A stretch of DNA of 64,000 bases, taken from assembly GCA_001664505.1 (NCBI GenBank), contig CP011806.1, positions 1,384,017-1,448,016 on the forward strand, in the 5' to 3' direction. The notes beneath the pieces were generated by a model, which did not search any database, had not been told where the DNA came from, and saw only the letters and a list, made by a program, of their open reading frames with translations. The translations under genes and the position numbers were made by a program. Shown piece after piece: positions 16,020 through 23,811 of this stretch; positions within the stretch are counted from its first letter, which is position 1, and each line of letters starts with the position of its first letter. The stretch comes from Acidobacteria bacterium Mor1. Its GTDB lineage: Bacteria > Acidobacteriota > Polarisedimenticolia > Polarisedimenticolales > Polarisedimenticolaceae.

Positions 16020-17525
16020 TCAACCGGCGCGACCGATGGTCTCCAGGAGCGCCGTGAAGCCGGGCTCTTCCCTCAGCGCATCCACTCGCGGATCCACGGC
16101 CAGCACCAGCGCCGACGGTTCGGGAAGCTCGACGCTGCGCTCGAGGTGCTGCAGCGCCTGCTGCCGGTCGCCGCGGGAGAGCGCGATCAGCGCATGGACG
16201 TAGACCGGAATGCCCCAGGCCGGAGCGTCGCCCACCTCGAGTTCGCCCTGCTCCAGCCGCGCGCGGGTCCACCACTGCCGTAGTTCCTCGGAACGCTCGG
16301 CTCCATCGAGGCGGGACAGCCGTTCGAGGAAGGCCGGGTCTGCGCCGGCGAGGCGCATCATCTCCCTACCGTGGCGGAAGCCGTCCTCGGGGCGACCGAG
16401 CCTGGAGTAGGCGTCCTGCAGGCAGTAGTGCGCGGCGAAGGTGTCCGGCTGCAGCTCCAGCGCCCGCTGGGCCTCGCGGATCGCCTCCTCGTAGCGCCGG
16501 GCATAGAAGTAGACCCAGGCGGAATCCAGGTTGATCACCGGCGACAGCGGATCGAGTTCCCGGGCGATGCCGATCTCGCGCACCGCTTCGTCGTGGGCAC
16601 CCAGCGACGATAGGAAGTAGGCAAAGGCGTGGTGCAGGCGCGCGTCGTCGGGCGCACCGGCGACGGCGGCGCGGTAGTCCGCCTCGGCTCCCTCCCAGTC
16701 CCAGTCGAGCATCAGCCGGGTCTGGGCCCGCACCACCAGGGCCCAGGGGGTGTCGGGATCCTGATCCAGCACCTCTTCGGCTCGCTGTCGCGCATCACGC
16801 AGCAGCGGACCGCGATCCTCGGCTCCGAATGCCTGGCGCATCACGCTGCGCGCCAGCCCGACCTGGGCCGGCAGATGATCCGGCTGCACCTCCAGGGCCC
16901 GGCGGAAAAACGCCGCCGCCCGGGTGCCGCTCGCTTCTTCCTCGGAGTCGAGGACGTACTGCCCCTTGAAATAGGCGTCGGCGGCCAGCGCCGAGGTCGC
17001 CGACGTTTCCGGCACGGACTCGGGCAGGTCCCCGGCAGGAAGCGCGATCTTCCAGAGCATCAGAGCCAGGACACCGACCGCGGCGACCGCCATGGCGGGA
17101 CGCAGCCAGCTTCGGCCCTGCCGCCCGGAGGCAGGCGCCGCATCGGAGGCGCCGCCGAGTCCGCGTTCGCGGACTGCCGGCTCCGGGACGGACGGTTGCG
17201 CCGCATGCTCTTCGGTCGAGATCGGTGCGATGAAGCGGTAGCCCCGGCGCGGCAAGGTCTCGAGGAAACGGGGTGTCGCCGCCTCGTCCCGCAGCGCGCG
17301 CCGCACCTGCTTGATGGTCGAGTTGAGGCCCGCGTCGTAGTCGACGGAGACGCCGTCCTCCCACAACAGGCCGATCAGATCGTCCCGGGTGACCAAACGG
17401 CCCCCCTGTTCGACCAGGTGTTGGAGCGCCCGCGCCGGCTGAGGCGCAAGCCGCACCTTGCGGGCGTCGCGGAATAACTCGCCGGTGGTCGCGTCGAAAC
17501 GATAGGGGCCGAAGCGGTAGATCAT
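16020..17525 (-). CDS. CadC-like winged-helix, one-TM, TPR regulator
   Basis: A 501-aa protein. Residues 1-100 are an OmpR/PhoB-type winged helix (FGPYRFDATTGELFRD, VTRDDLIGLLWEDGVSVDYD, NSTIKQVRRALRD, PRRGYRF). A basic linker follows, then a membrane segment at about 140-160, and then TPR repeats to the C-terminus. This ToxR/CadC layout puts the DNA-binding part in the cytosol and the TPR sensor outside. ATG at 17525 is chosen (GGAG eight bases upstream) over TTG four codons earlier. It is the first chromosomal gene after attR and diverges from the exported TPR protein at 17760, a plausible target. Confidence 0.88.
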   Translation of the reverse strand: MIYRFGPYRFDATTGELFRDARKVRLAPQPARALQHLVEQGGRLVTRDDLIGLLWEDGVSVDYDAGLNSTIKQVRRALRDEAATPRFLETLPRRGYRFIAPISTEEHAAQPSVPEPAVRERGLGGASDAAPASGRQGRSWLRPAMAVAAVGVLALMLWKIALPAGDLPESVPETSATSALAADAYFKGQYVLDSEEEASGTRAAAFFRRALEVQPDHLPAQVGLARSVMRQAFGAEDRGPLLRDARQRAEEVLDQDPDTPWALVVRAQTRLMLDWDWEGAEADYRAAVAGAPDDARLHHAFAYFLSSLGAHDEAVREIGIARELDPLSPVINLDSAWVYFYARRYEEAIREAQRALELQPDTFAAHYCLQDAYSRLGRPEDGFRHGREMMRLAGADPAFLERLSRLDGAERSEELRQWWTRARLEQGELEVGDAPAWGIPVYVHALIALSRGDRQQALQHLERSVELPEPSALVLAVDPRVDALREEPGFTALLETIGRAG

Positions 17526-17759
17526 CGAGGACTCCAACTCGATATTACTCAGTTACTTCCGCGATCAGCAACAGATCCGGCAACGATCCCGGGCTCCCCT
17601 GTCGATTCCGTGGAACCTTCGTCCGCGTAACGCGACGCCCCGGGGCCCGCTCGCCACCGTCGGCTCCCGCGCGGGTACGAACGCCCCTCCCCCGCGCAGG
17701 AAAAAAAGCGACCCCGGGGCGCCCTTTCCGAGGACGCCCTTCCGCTGAGGGAGAACGAG

Positions 17760-18671
17760 ATGCTCAGACGCTGCTGGATACTCCGGACCCTGATCGGCCT
17801 GACGCTGCTGGCCGCAACCATGCCGGTTCTGGCCGAGAGCCCGGCCGAGATGCGCCAACGAGCCCGGGAACTGACCCGCCAGGGTCAATGGCAGGCCGCG
17901 GTGGAGACCTATCGCGCAGCGCTCTCCGCCGAACCCGAAGAGCCCTGGACCTGGTTCGCCCTGGGCAGCGTGCTCCACGGCATGGGCGACCATCAGGGTG
18001 CCGTCGACGCCTGGAGGCAATCGCTGGAACAGCAGGTCACGGTGCCCGCGTACGTGCAGTACAACCTGGCCTGCGGCCACGCGCGCCTGGGGGATGAAAA
18101 CGAAGCCCTGAGCAATCTGCAGCAGGCCATCGCCAGCGGACTCTTCTCCGGCGAGTCCCTGGAGCAGGACCCCGACCTGCAGAGTTTGCACGGCGTCCCC
18201 GCCTTCGCGGAACTGGTCAAGGCCGCAGACCGGGCCCACCGCCCCTGCCTGCACTCGTCGGAGCACCAGGGTCTGGACTTCTGGCTCGGCGAATGGGACG
18301 TGCGGATCCCCGCCGGCTTCCTGGCAGCCCGGGACATCGTGACCCGTTCCGACGACGGCTGCGTGATCCGCCAGGCATGGCGGGGCACCCTGGGCTCCAC
18401 CGGCCGCAGCTTCACCTTCTACGACCCGGTGCGGGAGGTCTGGACCCAGAGCTGGATCGGCGCCAACGCCACCGTCGGCACGATGGAAGGACGCATGGTC
18501 GACGGCGAGCTACAGCTCGAAGGCCCCGGTGGCCAGGCCGGAACCCGGGTGCGGACCCGCTGGGTCCGCATCGACGACAACCGCATCGACCTGCTCACCG
18601 AGACCTCCCAGGACGGCGGCCCCTGGAGCCTGACCTCGACCCTGCACTACCACCGCCGCACGGCGGGCTGA
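17760..18671 (+). CDS. Exported TPR protein with DUF1579-like lipocalin-fold tail
   Basis: A 303-aa protein with a signal peptide (ends ...MPVLAE), two to three TPR units (residues 25-150; GQWQAAVETYRAALSAEPEEP, WTWFALGSVLHGMGDHQGAV) and a C-terminal beta domain beginning GLDFWLGEWDVRIP. The phrase FWLGEWDV and the later SFTFYDPVREVWTQSWI are typical of DUF1579-like calycin/FABP-fold proteins from soil bacteria. The ligand is unknown. A GAGGGAGAACGAG ribosome site precedes the ATG. Divergent from the CadC-like regulator, with 234 bp between the starts, so possibly controlled by it. Confidence 0.8.
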   Translation: MLRRCWILRTLIGLTLLAATMPVLAESPAEMRQRARELTRQGQWQAAVETYRAALSAEPEEPWTWFALGSVLHGMGDHQGAVDAWRQSLEQQVTVPAYVQYNLACGHARLGDENEALSNLQQAIASGLFSGESLEQDPDLQSLHGVPAFAELVKAADRAHRPCLHSSEHQGLDFWLGEWDVRIPAGFLAARDIVTRSDDGCVIRQAWRGTLGSTGRSFTFYDPVREVWTQSWIGANATVGTMEGRMVDGELQLEGPGGQAGTRVRTRWVRIDDNRIDLLTETSQDGGPWSLTSTLHYHRRTAG

Positions 18672-19023
18672 GGCCCTCCCCCACAGGGCCACCGCCGGGT
18701 CGCATGACCGATTGTGACCCGGCGGCGCTCGCCGTTTTCAGCCCCGTAGCCGAGCGAAAGCCGAAAGAAATCTCAGAGTTTTCGCCGATGGCGCCGCGAC
18801 ATCAGCGCGGCACCTAATCGACTGCACTTGAGTAACTTTTTCAGCTTTCCGCGACGAGACTACCCGCTCCGGAGCCGTGTCGGGGTTTTCGCCTCGAACC
18901 TGGCGGGGCTTTCCGGATTTCGGACGGTGCGTCCGCGGCCAATCCGGTCAGGTTTCCTTTTGACAAGGCCGGAGGCGTCGAGTATCAAGTCCCTGCCGGG
19001 CACCTGGGGTCCCGGGGGGAAAC
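18672..19023. other. Intergenic region, 352 bp
   Basis: No gene seen. It holds the hairpin at 18692-18725 after the upstream gene and then the promoter region of the subtilase gene. I see no riboswitch or repeat that I can name. Confidence 0.6.
18692..18725 (+). terminator. Strong inverted repeat, probable transcription terminator
   Basis: CCGCCGGGTC (18692-18701) and GACCCGGCGG (18716-18725) form a perfect 10-bp stem with a 14-base loop, 21 bp after the stop of the exported TPR gene. There is no T-tract, so it is a GC-rich hairpin rather than a textbook intrinsic terminator. Confidence 0.5.
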
Positions 19024-21153
19024 ATGAGATTGGCGACGCGAATCACGGCATCCCTGATGGCCGCAGGGTTGCTGTTCGGTGCGGCCAGTGCGGCTCCCCC
19101 CGAGCGCCGGGAGCGAGCTACGCGCTATCTCCAGCCGGACCCCTTCAGCCGCACCTACGTGGCCCTGGCCACCAATCCCGGACTCATCACCGTCAAGCTC
19201 TCGGAGCGCGCCACTTCGGCGGACGAACTTCGCCCGCTACTCGAGGAGTTCGGCGTCTTCCGCATCGAACGCCTGCTCGAAGGCGATCGCGCCTCGACCC
19301 GGCCGGAGTCCCTCGTCCCGACAGGGCCCCTTGAACTCCAGGGACGCTACCTCGAATTCGAGATCCCCTACGGCAAGCGGCACAAGTTGCTTCTCGCGCT
19401 CAAGGAATCAGAGCTCGTGGACAGCGCCTACCTATCGCCGGTGCCGGCTCCGCCGCCGGGCGAGTCCGGCGTCGATCCCGACCCGGCGACACCGAACTTC
19501 GTCGACCACCAGCGCCACCTGCTGGCCCCTCCCTTCGGGCTCGGCGCCTTCGAGGCCTGGTCGATTCCAGGCGCCCGGGGTGAAGGGGTGACCATCGTCG
19601 ACGTCGAGTACTCGTGGCGCACCCATCACGAAGACCTGACATCGCTCAAGGACAAGCGCATCTGTTTCGCCGACCGGGACTTCTATCGCAACCACGGAAC
19701 CGCTGTGGCGGGCGTGCTCTCGGCCGACGAGAATCACTTCGGCATGACCGGAATGGTCCCCGAAGCCGAACTGCTGCTGGCGAGTCAGTATCCGCCGGGC
19801 CGCTCGGCCAGCGTGGCCCGGGCGATCTACTGCGCTCTCGAGCAACTCGAACGGGGGGACATCATCCTGGTCGAGGCTCAGGCCTACGGGCCCGGCGGCC
19901 AGCTCGTGCCGGTCGAGTGGCATCAAGCGGAGTTCGACGCGATCGCCGAGGCGACCTCGCGAGGCATCATCGTCGTCGAGGCCGCCGGAAACGGCAATCA
20001 GAACCTGGACGCCGCGAAGTTCCAGGGAGTGTTCAACCGGAGCGTACGGGATTCCGGCGCGATCCTGGTCGGCGGGGGCGCGCCACCGAACAGCACCCAG
20101 CCCGAAGGTTCGCGGCTGAACTTCTCCAATCACGGCTCGCGAGTCGACCTGCAGAGCTGGGGCGAGTACGTCGCCACCACCGGCTACGGCGCGCTGTGGA
20201 ACGGTGAGGGAGATCCGAACCAGGCCTACACCTCCCGCTTCAGCGGCACCAGTTCCGCGTCCGCCCTGGTCGCCGGCCTCGCCGCGTCGATTCAAGGGGT
20301 TCAACGCGCTCGTGGCGCGGCCCCGCTGGACTCGCGCCAGATGCGTGCGCTGCTGATCGAAAGCGGCGCGCCGCAGCTGGCCGGACCGCATCAGGGATCG
20401 ATCGGCCCGCGCCCCGACGCACGCCGGGCGCTCAACGCGCTCTCTCCGGTCTGGGTCCACCAGATCGAAGTCGACGACTCCGCGCCGGGGGGCAACGGAA
20501 ACGGCCGGGTGGATCCCGGCGAAACCGTCGATCTGAGCGTGCACCTGATCAGCTCCGCGGAGAATCCGGTGCGGGTGCTTCATGGAGAACTGAGGACCGA
20601 CCTCGCCCCCTGGATCCGCATCACCGGCTCGGAGATGGGCTGGCCGCTGCTGCTCCGTGGCCAACCCCAGGCCGGGTTCGAGACCTTCCGGATGACCGTA
20701 CAGCCCGAGACCCCCTGCGGTGCGAGCCTGCCCTTCGAACTGGCCCTGAGCCTCGATGACGGCACCACCAGACTCCCCATGCGGCTGGAGCTTCCGGATA
20801 TCTGCGCGCCGATGATCTGCGACGAGCCGGCTCCACGCCCTTCGCTGCCGACCCTGCGCGCCGAGAAGACCGCCACGGGCAACGTGCGCTGGTCCTGGCT
20901 GGACGAGGGTATCGCCGGCTACCGGCTCTGGCGTTCCCATTCAGCAACGCTGGGACGTCCCAGACTGGTCGGCGAGACCAGCGCGACCTCTATCGACGAG
21001 CCGTCCGGCGAGACGGTCACCGAGACCAGCTTCTATCTGATGCGCGGAATCAACCGCTGCGGCTGGGAACAGGGACGTGAGGCCGCCCGGGATCTGCCCG
21101 ACTATCCCCGTCCGACGACCCGCTTCTCCAGACCGCTACCCGGATCGTTCTAG
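19024..21153 (+). CDS. Exported subtilisin-family (S8) serine protease
   Basis: A 709-aa protein with signal peptide (cleavage near AASA-A, residue 23). An inhibitor-like propeptide (residues 45-140) precedes the catalytic domain. The triad is visible: Asp193 (TIVDVEYSW), His224 (NHGTAVAGV) and Ser410 (SGTSSASALVAG); Asn323 (AAGNG) is the oxyanion residue. The Asp motif lacks the usual DTG. After the protease come a beta domain containing GNGNGRVDPGE, which resembles calcium-binding dockerin-like loops, and a C-terminal module (residues about 615-690; WSWLDEGIAGYRLWRS) shared with other exported proteins here. It probably degrades extracellular protein. The ATG follows GGGGGGAAAC. Confidence 0.9.
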   Translation: MRLATRITASLMAAGLLFGAASAAPPERRERATRYLQPDPFSRTYVALATNPGLITVKLSERATSADELRPLLEEFGVFRIERLLEGDRASTRPESLVPTGPLELQGRYLEFEIPYGKRHKLLLALKESELVDSAYLSPVPAPPPGESGVDPDPATPNFVDHQRHLLAPPFGLGAFEAWSIPGARGEGVTIVDVEYSWRTHHEDLTSLKDKRICFADRDFYRNHGTAVAGVLSADENHFGMTGMVPEAELLLASQYPPGRSASVARAIYCALEQLERGDIILVEAQAYGPGGQLVPVEWHQAEFDAIAEATSRGIIVVEAAGNGNQNLDAAKFQGVFNRSVRDSGAILVGGGAPPNSTQPEGSRLNFSNHGSRVDLQSWGEYVATTGYGALWNGEGDPNQAYTSRFSGTSSASALVAGLAASIQGVQRARGAAPLDSRQMRALLIESGAPQLAGPHQGSIGPRPDARRALNALSPVWVHQIEVDDSAPGGNGNGRVDPGETVDLSVHLISSAENPVRVLHGELRTDLAPWIRITGSEMGWPLLLRGQPQAGFETFRMTVQPETPCGASLPFELALSLDDGTTRLPMRLELPDICAPMICDEPAPRPSLPTLRAEKTATGNVRWSWLDEGIAGYRLWRSHSATLGRPRLVGETSATSIDEPSGETVTETSFYLMRGINRCGWEQGREAARDLPDYPRPTTRFSRPLPGSF

Positions 21154-21272
21154 CCCCGGCACCCGGGGAATTAGAACTCCCGCGGTTATTTTCCGGCCGA
21201 CTCATCGAGATTTCTTGTCTTCCGGCCACATGTTGCTGGACTGTCCGCAGCGGTCGCCGTAAAGAGACGGTC

Positions 21273-21398
21273 ATGGCTATTCGTGAAGAAGTCATTACCC
21301 GGCACTGGGGGCGAAGCGTCGCCGCGGCGGTCATTGCCGTCGGCATGATCACGATCGGCGCCCTCGCCCTGCTCAACGTCATCGAGCTGCTGGGCTAA
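21273..21398 (+). CDS. 41-aa single-pass membrane micro-protein
   Basis: Starts MAIREEVITRHWGRSVAAAV, then a hydrophobic helix (IAVGMITIGALALL) and ends NVIELLG. The frame begins after AAGAGACGG, a fair ribosome site, and ends in TAA. Layout is one charged N-terminal tail plus one membrane span. Function unknown; supported only by composition and the ribosome site. Confidence 0.5.
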   Translation: MAIREEVITRHWGRSVAAAVIAVGMITIGALALLNVIELLG

Positions 21399-21589
21399 TC
21401 TCCGATTCCCCGGCGCTCTCCGGCGCCTCGGGCCGCTCCAGGCCCCACCCGACATGGCAAGCTGACATCGAACCTTGTCGGTTCACGCTCGAACCCGGAA
21501 TACCCGCGATAGGTCTGCAGCCGCCGCGACGGCCGGACCGATCCCCGGTGGATGCCGCCAAGCGTGGTGTTTTTTCTTGGGGGGAGGGG

Positions 21590-21666
21590 TGGTACGCGCG
21601 GCAGGATTCGAACCTGCGACTTCCAGCTCCGGAGGCTGGCGCTCTATCCAGCTGAGCTACGCGCGC
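21590..21666 (-). tRNA. tRNA-Arg (CCG)
   Basis: The complement gives acceptor GCGCGCG/CGCGCGT, anticodon stem CCAGC/GCTGG around CTCCGGA (anticodon CCG), T-loop GGTTCGAATCC, A73 and encoded CCA. Confidence 0.96.
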
Positions 21667-21682
21667 GCGCTGGCAAGCCGAA

Positions 21683-21710
21683 ATACTAGCACGCCATTTC
21701 GGGCTGTCAC
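21683..21710 (-). promoter_or_regulatory. Promoter of tRNA-Arg (CCG)
   Basis: Minus strand GTGACA (complement of 21705-21710), a 16-bp spacer, then TAGTAT (complement of 21683-21688), ending 16 bp before the tRNA 5' end. This is a good sigma-70 match for a tRNA. Confidence 0.7.
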
Positions 21711-21963
21711 GGGGCCGGCCGAGGCATCCCTCGGGGGTTGTGGCGGAGCAACCCAGCCTCGGTCCACAGGCGGGTTTGGGCGTACCCATGAGAGGCCCCA
21801 CAGCTCGGCTCGGCCGCCGACTAGTCTCACCGAAAGCGCCCGGCGGCCGAGCCATCTTCTCCCAGTGAGGCACGGGGCGCCTGCTTCTTCGGTTGCGGGC
21901 GCTCCGTTTTAGCTCCGCAGCTATACTGCCCTGTCCGGAGGGGGGCTTTCGGCGGAGGCATCG

Positions 21964-22653
21964 GTGAGCGACCTCGAGCGTTGGCAGCGCTGGCACGACG
22001 ACCTCTGGACCTACTCCATCGACTTCACGATGATGCGGGCCCACATCGGGCGGCGGATGACCGCCGTGCGGGGGGCGGACGGCTGGACCCTGGTCGGTCC
22101 GGTTCCCCTCTCCGACGGCGCCGGCCGGGAGTTGACCACGGAAGCACCGGTGCGGCGGCTGGTGGTTCAAACCGCCTTCCACAACACCTTCGTCCCCGAA
22201 GCCCATCGTGACTGGCCCGATGCGGAGATCTATCTGACCGAGGGCGCCAAGAAGGAAGGGCTCGCGCGGGAGCAGATCCGGCCGCTCTCCGGCTGGCCCG
22301 CCGAGCACGGCGAACTGGAACCCATCCCGCTGGAAGGCATGCCCCGGGTCAACGAGGTCGCGCTCTACCACCGGGACAGCCGCTCGCTGATCCTCGCCGA
22401 CTGGATGATGCACTTTCCCGAAGGGGGCAGCACCTTCGGCACCAACCTGTTTCTCAAGCTGTTCCGCTGGGTACCCGGCACCCGGGTGTCGCCGCTCTAC
22501 CGCATGATGATCAAGGACAAGCCCGCGTTTCGTGGCGCCGCCGAGAAGATCTCGGCCCTGGAGGTCGAGCGCGTGCTGCCGGGACACGGCGAGCCGTTGA
22601 CCGGCGGTATCGGGGAAGCGTTGGCGTCTCTCGAACAGCAGAGCGTCGGCTGA
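21964..22653 (+). CDS. DUF4336 / metallo-beta-lactamase-fold protein
   Basis: A 229-aa cytosolic protein. The start is GTG at 21964 because GGAGG lies six bases upstream. The pattern (LWTYSIDFTMMRAHIGRRMTAV, LVVQTAFHNTFVPEAHRDWP, YLTEGAKKE, RSLILADWMMH, VLPGHGEPL) is that of DUF4336 proteins, which have the metallo-beta-lactamase fold. The classic HxHxDH signature is absent; the C-terminal PGHG and a conserved FHN motif remain, so metal binding and catalysis are uncertain. It stands alone, with tRNA-Arg upstream and a convergent acetyltransferase gene downstream. Confidence 0.75.
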   Translation: MSDLERWQRWHDDLWTYSIDFTMMRAHIGRRMTAVRGADGWTLVGPVPLSDGAGRELTTEAPVRRLVVQTAFHNTFVPEAHRDWPDAEIYLTEGAKKEGLAREQIRPLSGWPAEHGELEPIPLEGMPRVNEVALYHRDSRSLILADWMMHFPEGGSTFGTNLFLKLFRWVPGTRVSPLYRMMIKDKPAFRGAAEKISALEVERVLPGHGEPLTGGIGEALASLEQQSVG

Positions 22654-22684
22654 ACGGAAGCTAGCCGGCGGCGGCCGGGACGCG

Positions 22685-23203
22685 TCAGCCGTCACCCAAC
22701 AGCTTGAACATCACGTGCGCGTCGACGAATCCCTCGGTCGGGTGGCGGAAAGCACCGGGCAGCGTCCCGACGATGTCGAAGCCGTTTTTCTGCCACAGCC
22801 GCACCGCACCGGTATTCGTCGCGACCACCAGGTTGTACTGCATCCCGCGGTAGCCGGCGCGGCGCGCCTCTGCCTGGGAATGGACGCACATCGCAGAGGC
22901 CAGTCCCCGCCCCCGGGCCCGCTCAGAAACCACGTAGCCGCAGTTGCAGACATGATCGCCGGGTCCGGCCTGATTGGTCTTGATGAAATAGGTGCCGAGG
23001 ATGCCCTGCTCCCGGTCCGGGTCCTCGCCGGGTTCCTCGGCGACGAAGACGAAGCGGGGCTGCTCGACCCACATCTCCCGGGCATCCGCCTCGGAGATGT
23101 CCGTCGGCACCGCGTAGGTTTGCCCGGCGCGGAACACCGGTTCGAGAACGGCCCAGACACCGGGCCAGTCCCGAGGCTCGTAGGCGCGGATCCGCATCGA
23201 CAT
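22685..23203 (-). CDS. GNAT-family N-acetyltransferase
   Basis: A 172-aa protein starting MSMRIRAYEPRDWPGVWAVL. The acetyl-CoA-binding region is YVVSERARGRGLASAMCVHS (V-x-x-x-x-R-G-x-G-x-A), and the C-terminal LWQKNGFDIVGTLPGAFRHP is typical of the phosphinothricin-acetyltransferase-like/GNAT subgroup. ATG at 23203 shares one base with the stop of the upstream gene (TGATG), which indicates translational coupling and overrides a longer frame. The substrate is not predictable from sequence. Confidence 0.85.
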   Translation of the reverse strand: MSMRIRAYEPRDWPGVWAVLEPVFRAGQTYAVPTDISEADAREMWVEQPRFVFVAEEPGEDPDREQGILGTYFIKTNQAGPGDHVCNCGYVVSERARGRGLASAMCVHSQAEARRAGYRGMQYNLVVATNTGAVRLWQKNGFDIVGTLPGAFRHPTEGFVDAHVMFKLLGDG

Positions 23204-23748
23204 CAGGGCACCACCCAACTGCCGTCCCAGCCCGCTTCCGCGGCGTGGAATCGTGCGCGGCGGTGCCCCTCCCGGGACAGCTGAAGCCAATCGAGGGACT
23301 CGGCGTCGAGGCGCAGCACGGCGAAGTTGTCGAAGCCGTCCCCCGACAGTGCGCCGGCCCCGTCGGCGTCAGACGGGGAGCCGGGGGGAAACAGCCGGGC
23401 GTAGTCCTCCTGCAGGTGGCTTCTGTCCCCCCAGGCCTGCCGCGCTACGTCGTCTCCGTGGTGCACGGTGACCCGTCCGGCGACCCGCAGTTGTCGCAGC
23501 GAGTCCCGGTCGAAGAACAGGAGCTCCGCCCGCGGGTCCGTCCGCAGCTGCTCCACCTTGGCGGTACGCACGTCGGTGTAGACGCTGAGGCGAAGGGGTG
23601 CGCGCCGCAGCTCGCGAAGCACGACGACCCGCGCCGCCGGGCCGGCCGTGGCCAGGGCAGGCCAACGATAGGCCGAACCCCGCTCCAGCACGCCTGCCTC
23701 GAGATCGTCGAGACACTGTTCGAGAACCGCTGTGAGTGCTTGTTCCAT
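23203..23748 (-). CDS. Pyridoxamine 5'-phosphate oxidase-like FMN-binding protein
   Basis: A 181-aa protein. PNPOx-like split-barrel: RWPALATAGPAARVVVLREL, LSVYTDVRTAKVEQLRTDPR, AELLFFD, LRVAGRVTVHHGDDVARQAWG and SLDWLQLSREGHRRARF match the FMN-binding strands and the dimer C-terminus of the Alr4036-type family. PNP oxidase activity itself is not established for this subgroup. A GGAGACTC site lies upstream. It is the first gene of a two-gene operon with the acetyltransferase. Confidence 0.82.
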   Translation of the reverse strand: MEQALTAVLEQCLDDLEAGVLERGSAYRWPALATAGPAARVVVLRELRRAPLRLSVYTDVRTAKVEQLRTDPRAELLFFDRDSLRQLRVAGRVTVHHGDDVARQAWGDRSHLQEDYARLFPPGSPSDADGAGALSGDGFDNFAVLRLDAESLDWLQLSREGHRRARFHAAEAGWDGSWVVP

Positions 23749-23811
23749 GAGTCTCCTGCCGGCTGCGGATTGTAGCGCGACAGGCGACCGTCCCCGGCGG
23801 CGACTCAGGTA

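Noticed and set aside
22685-23290. Longer N-terminus for the GNAT protein
   Set aside because: It would overlap the PNPOx gene by 88 bp. ATG at 23203 is stop-start coupled and begins the family domain.
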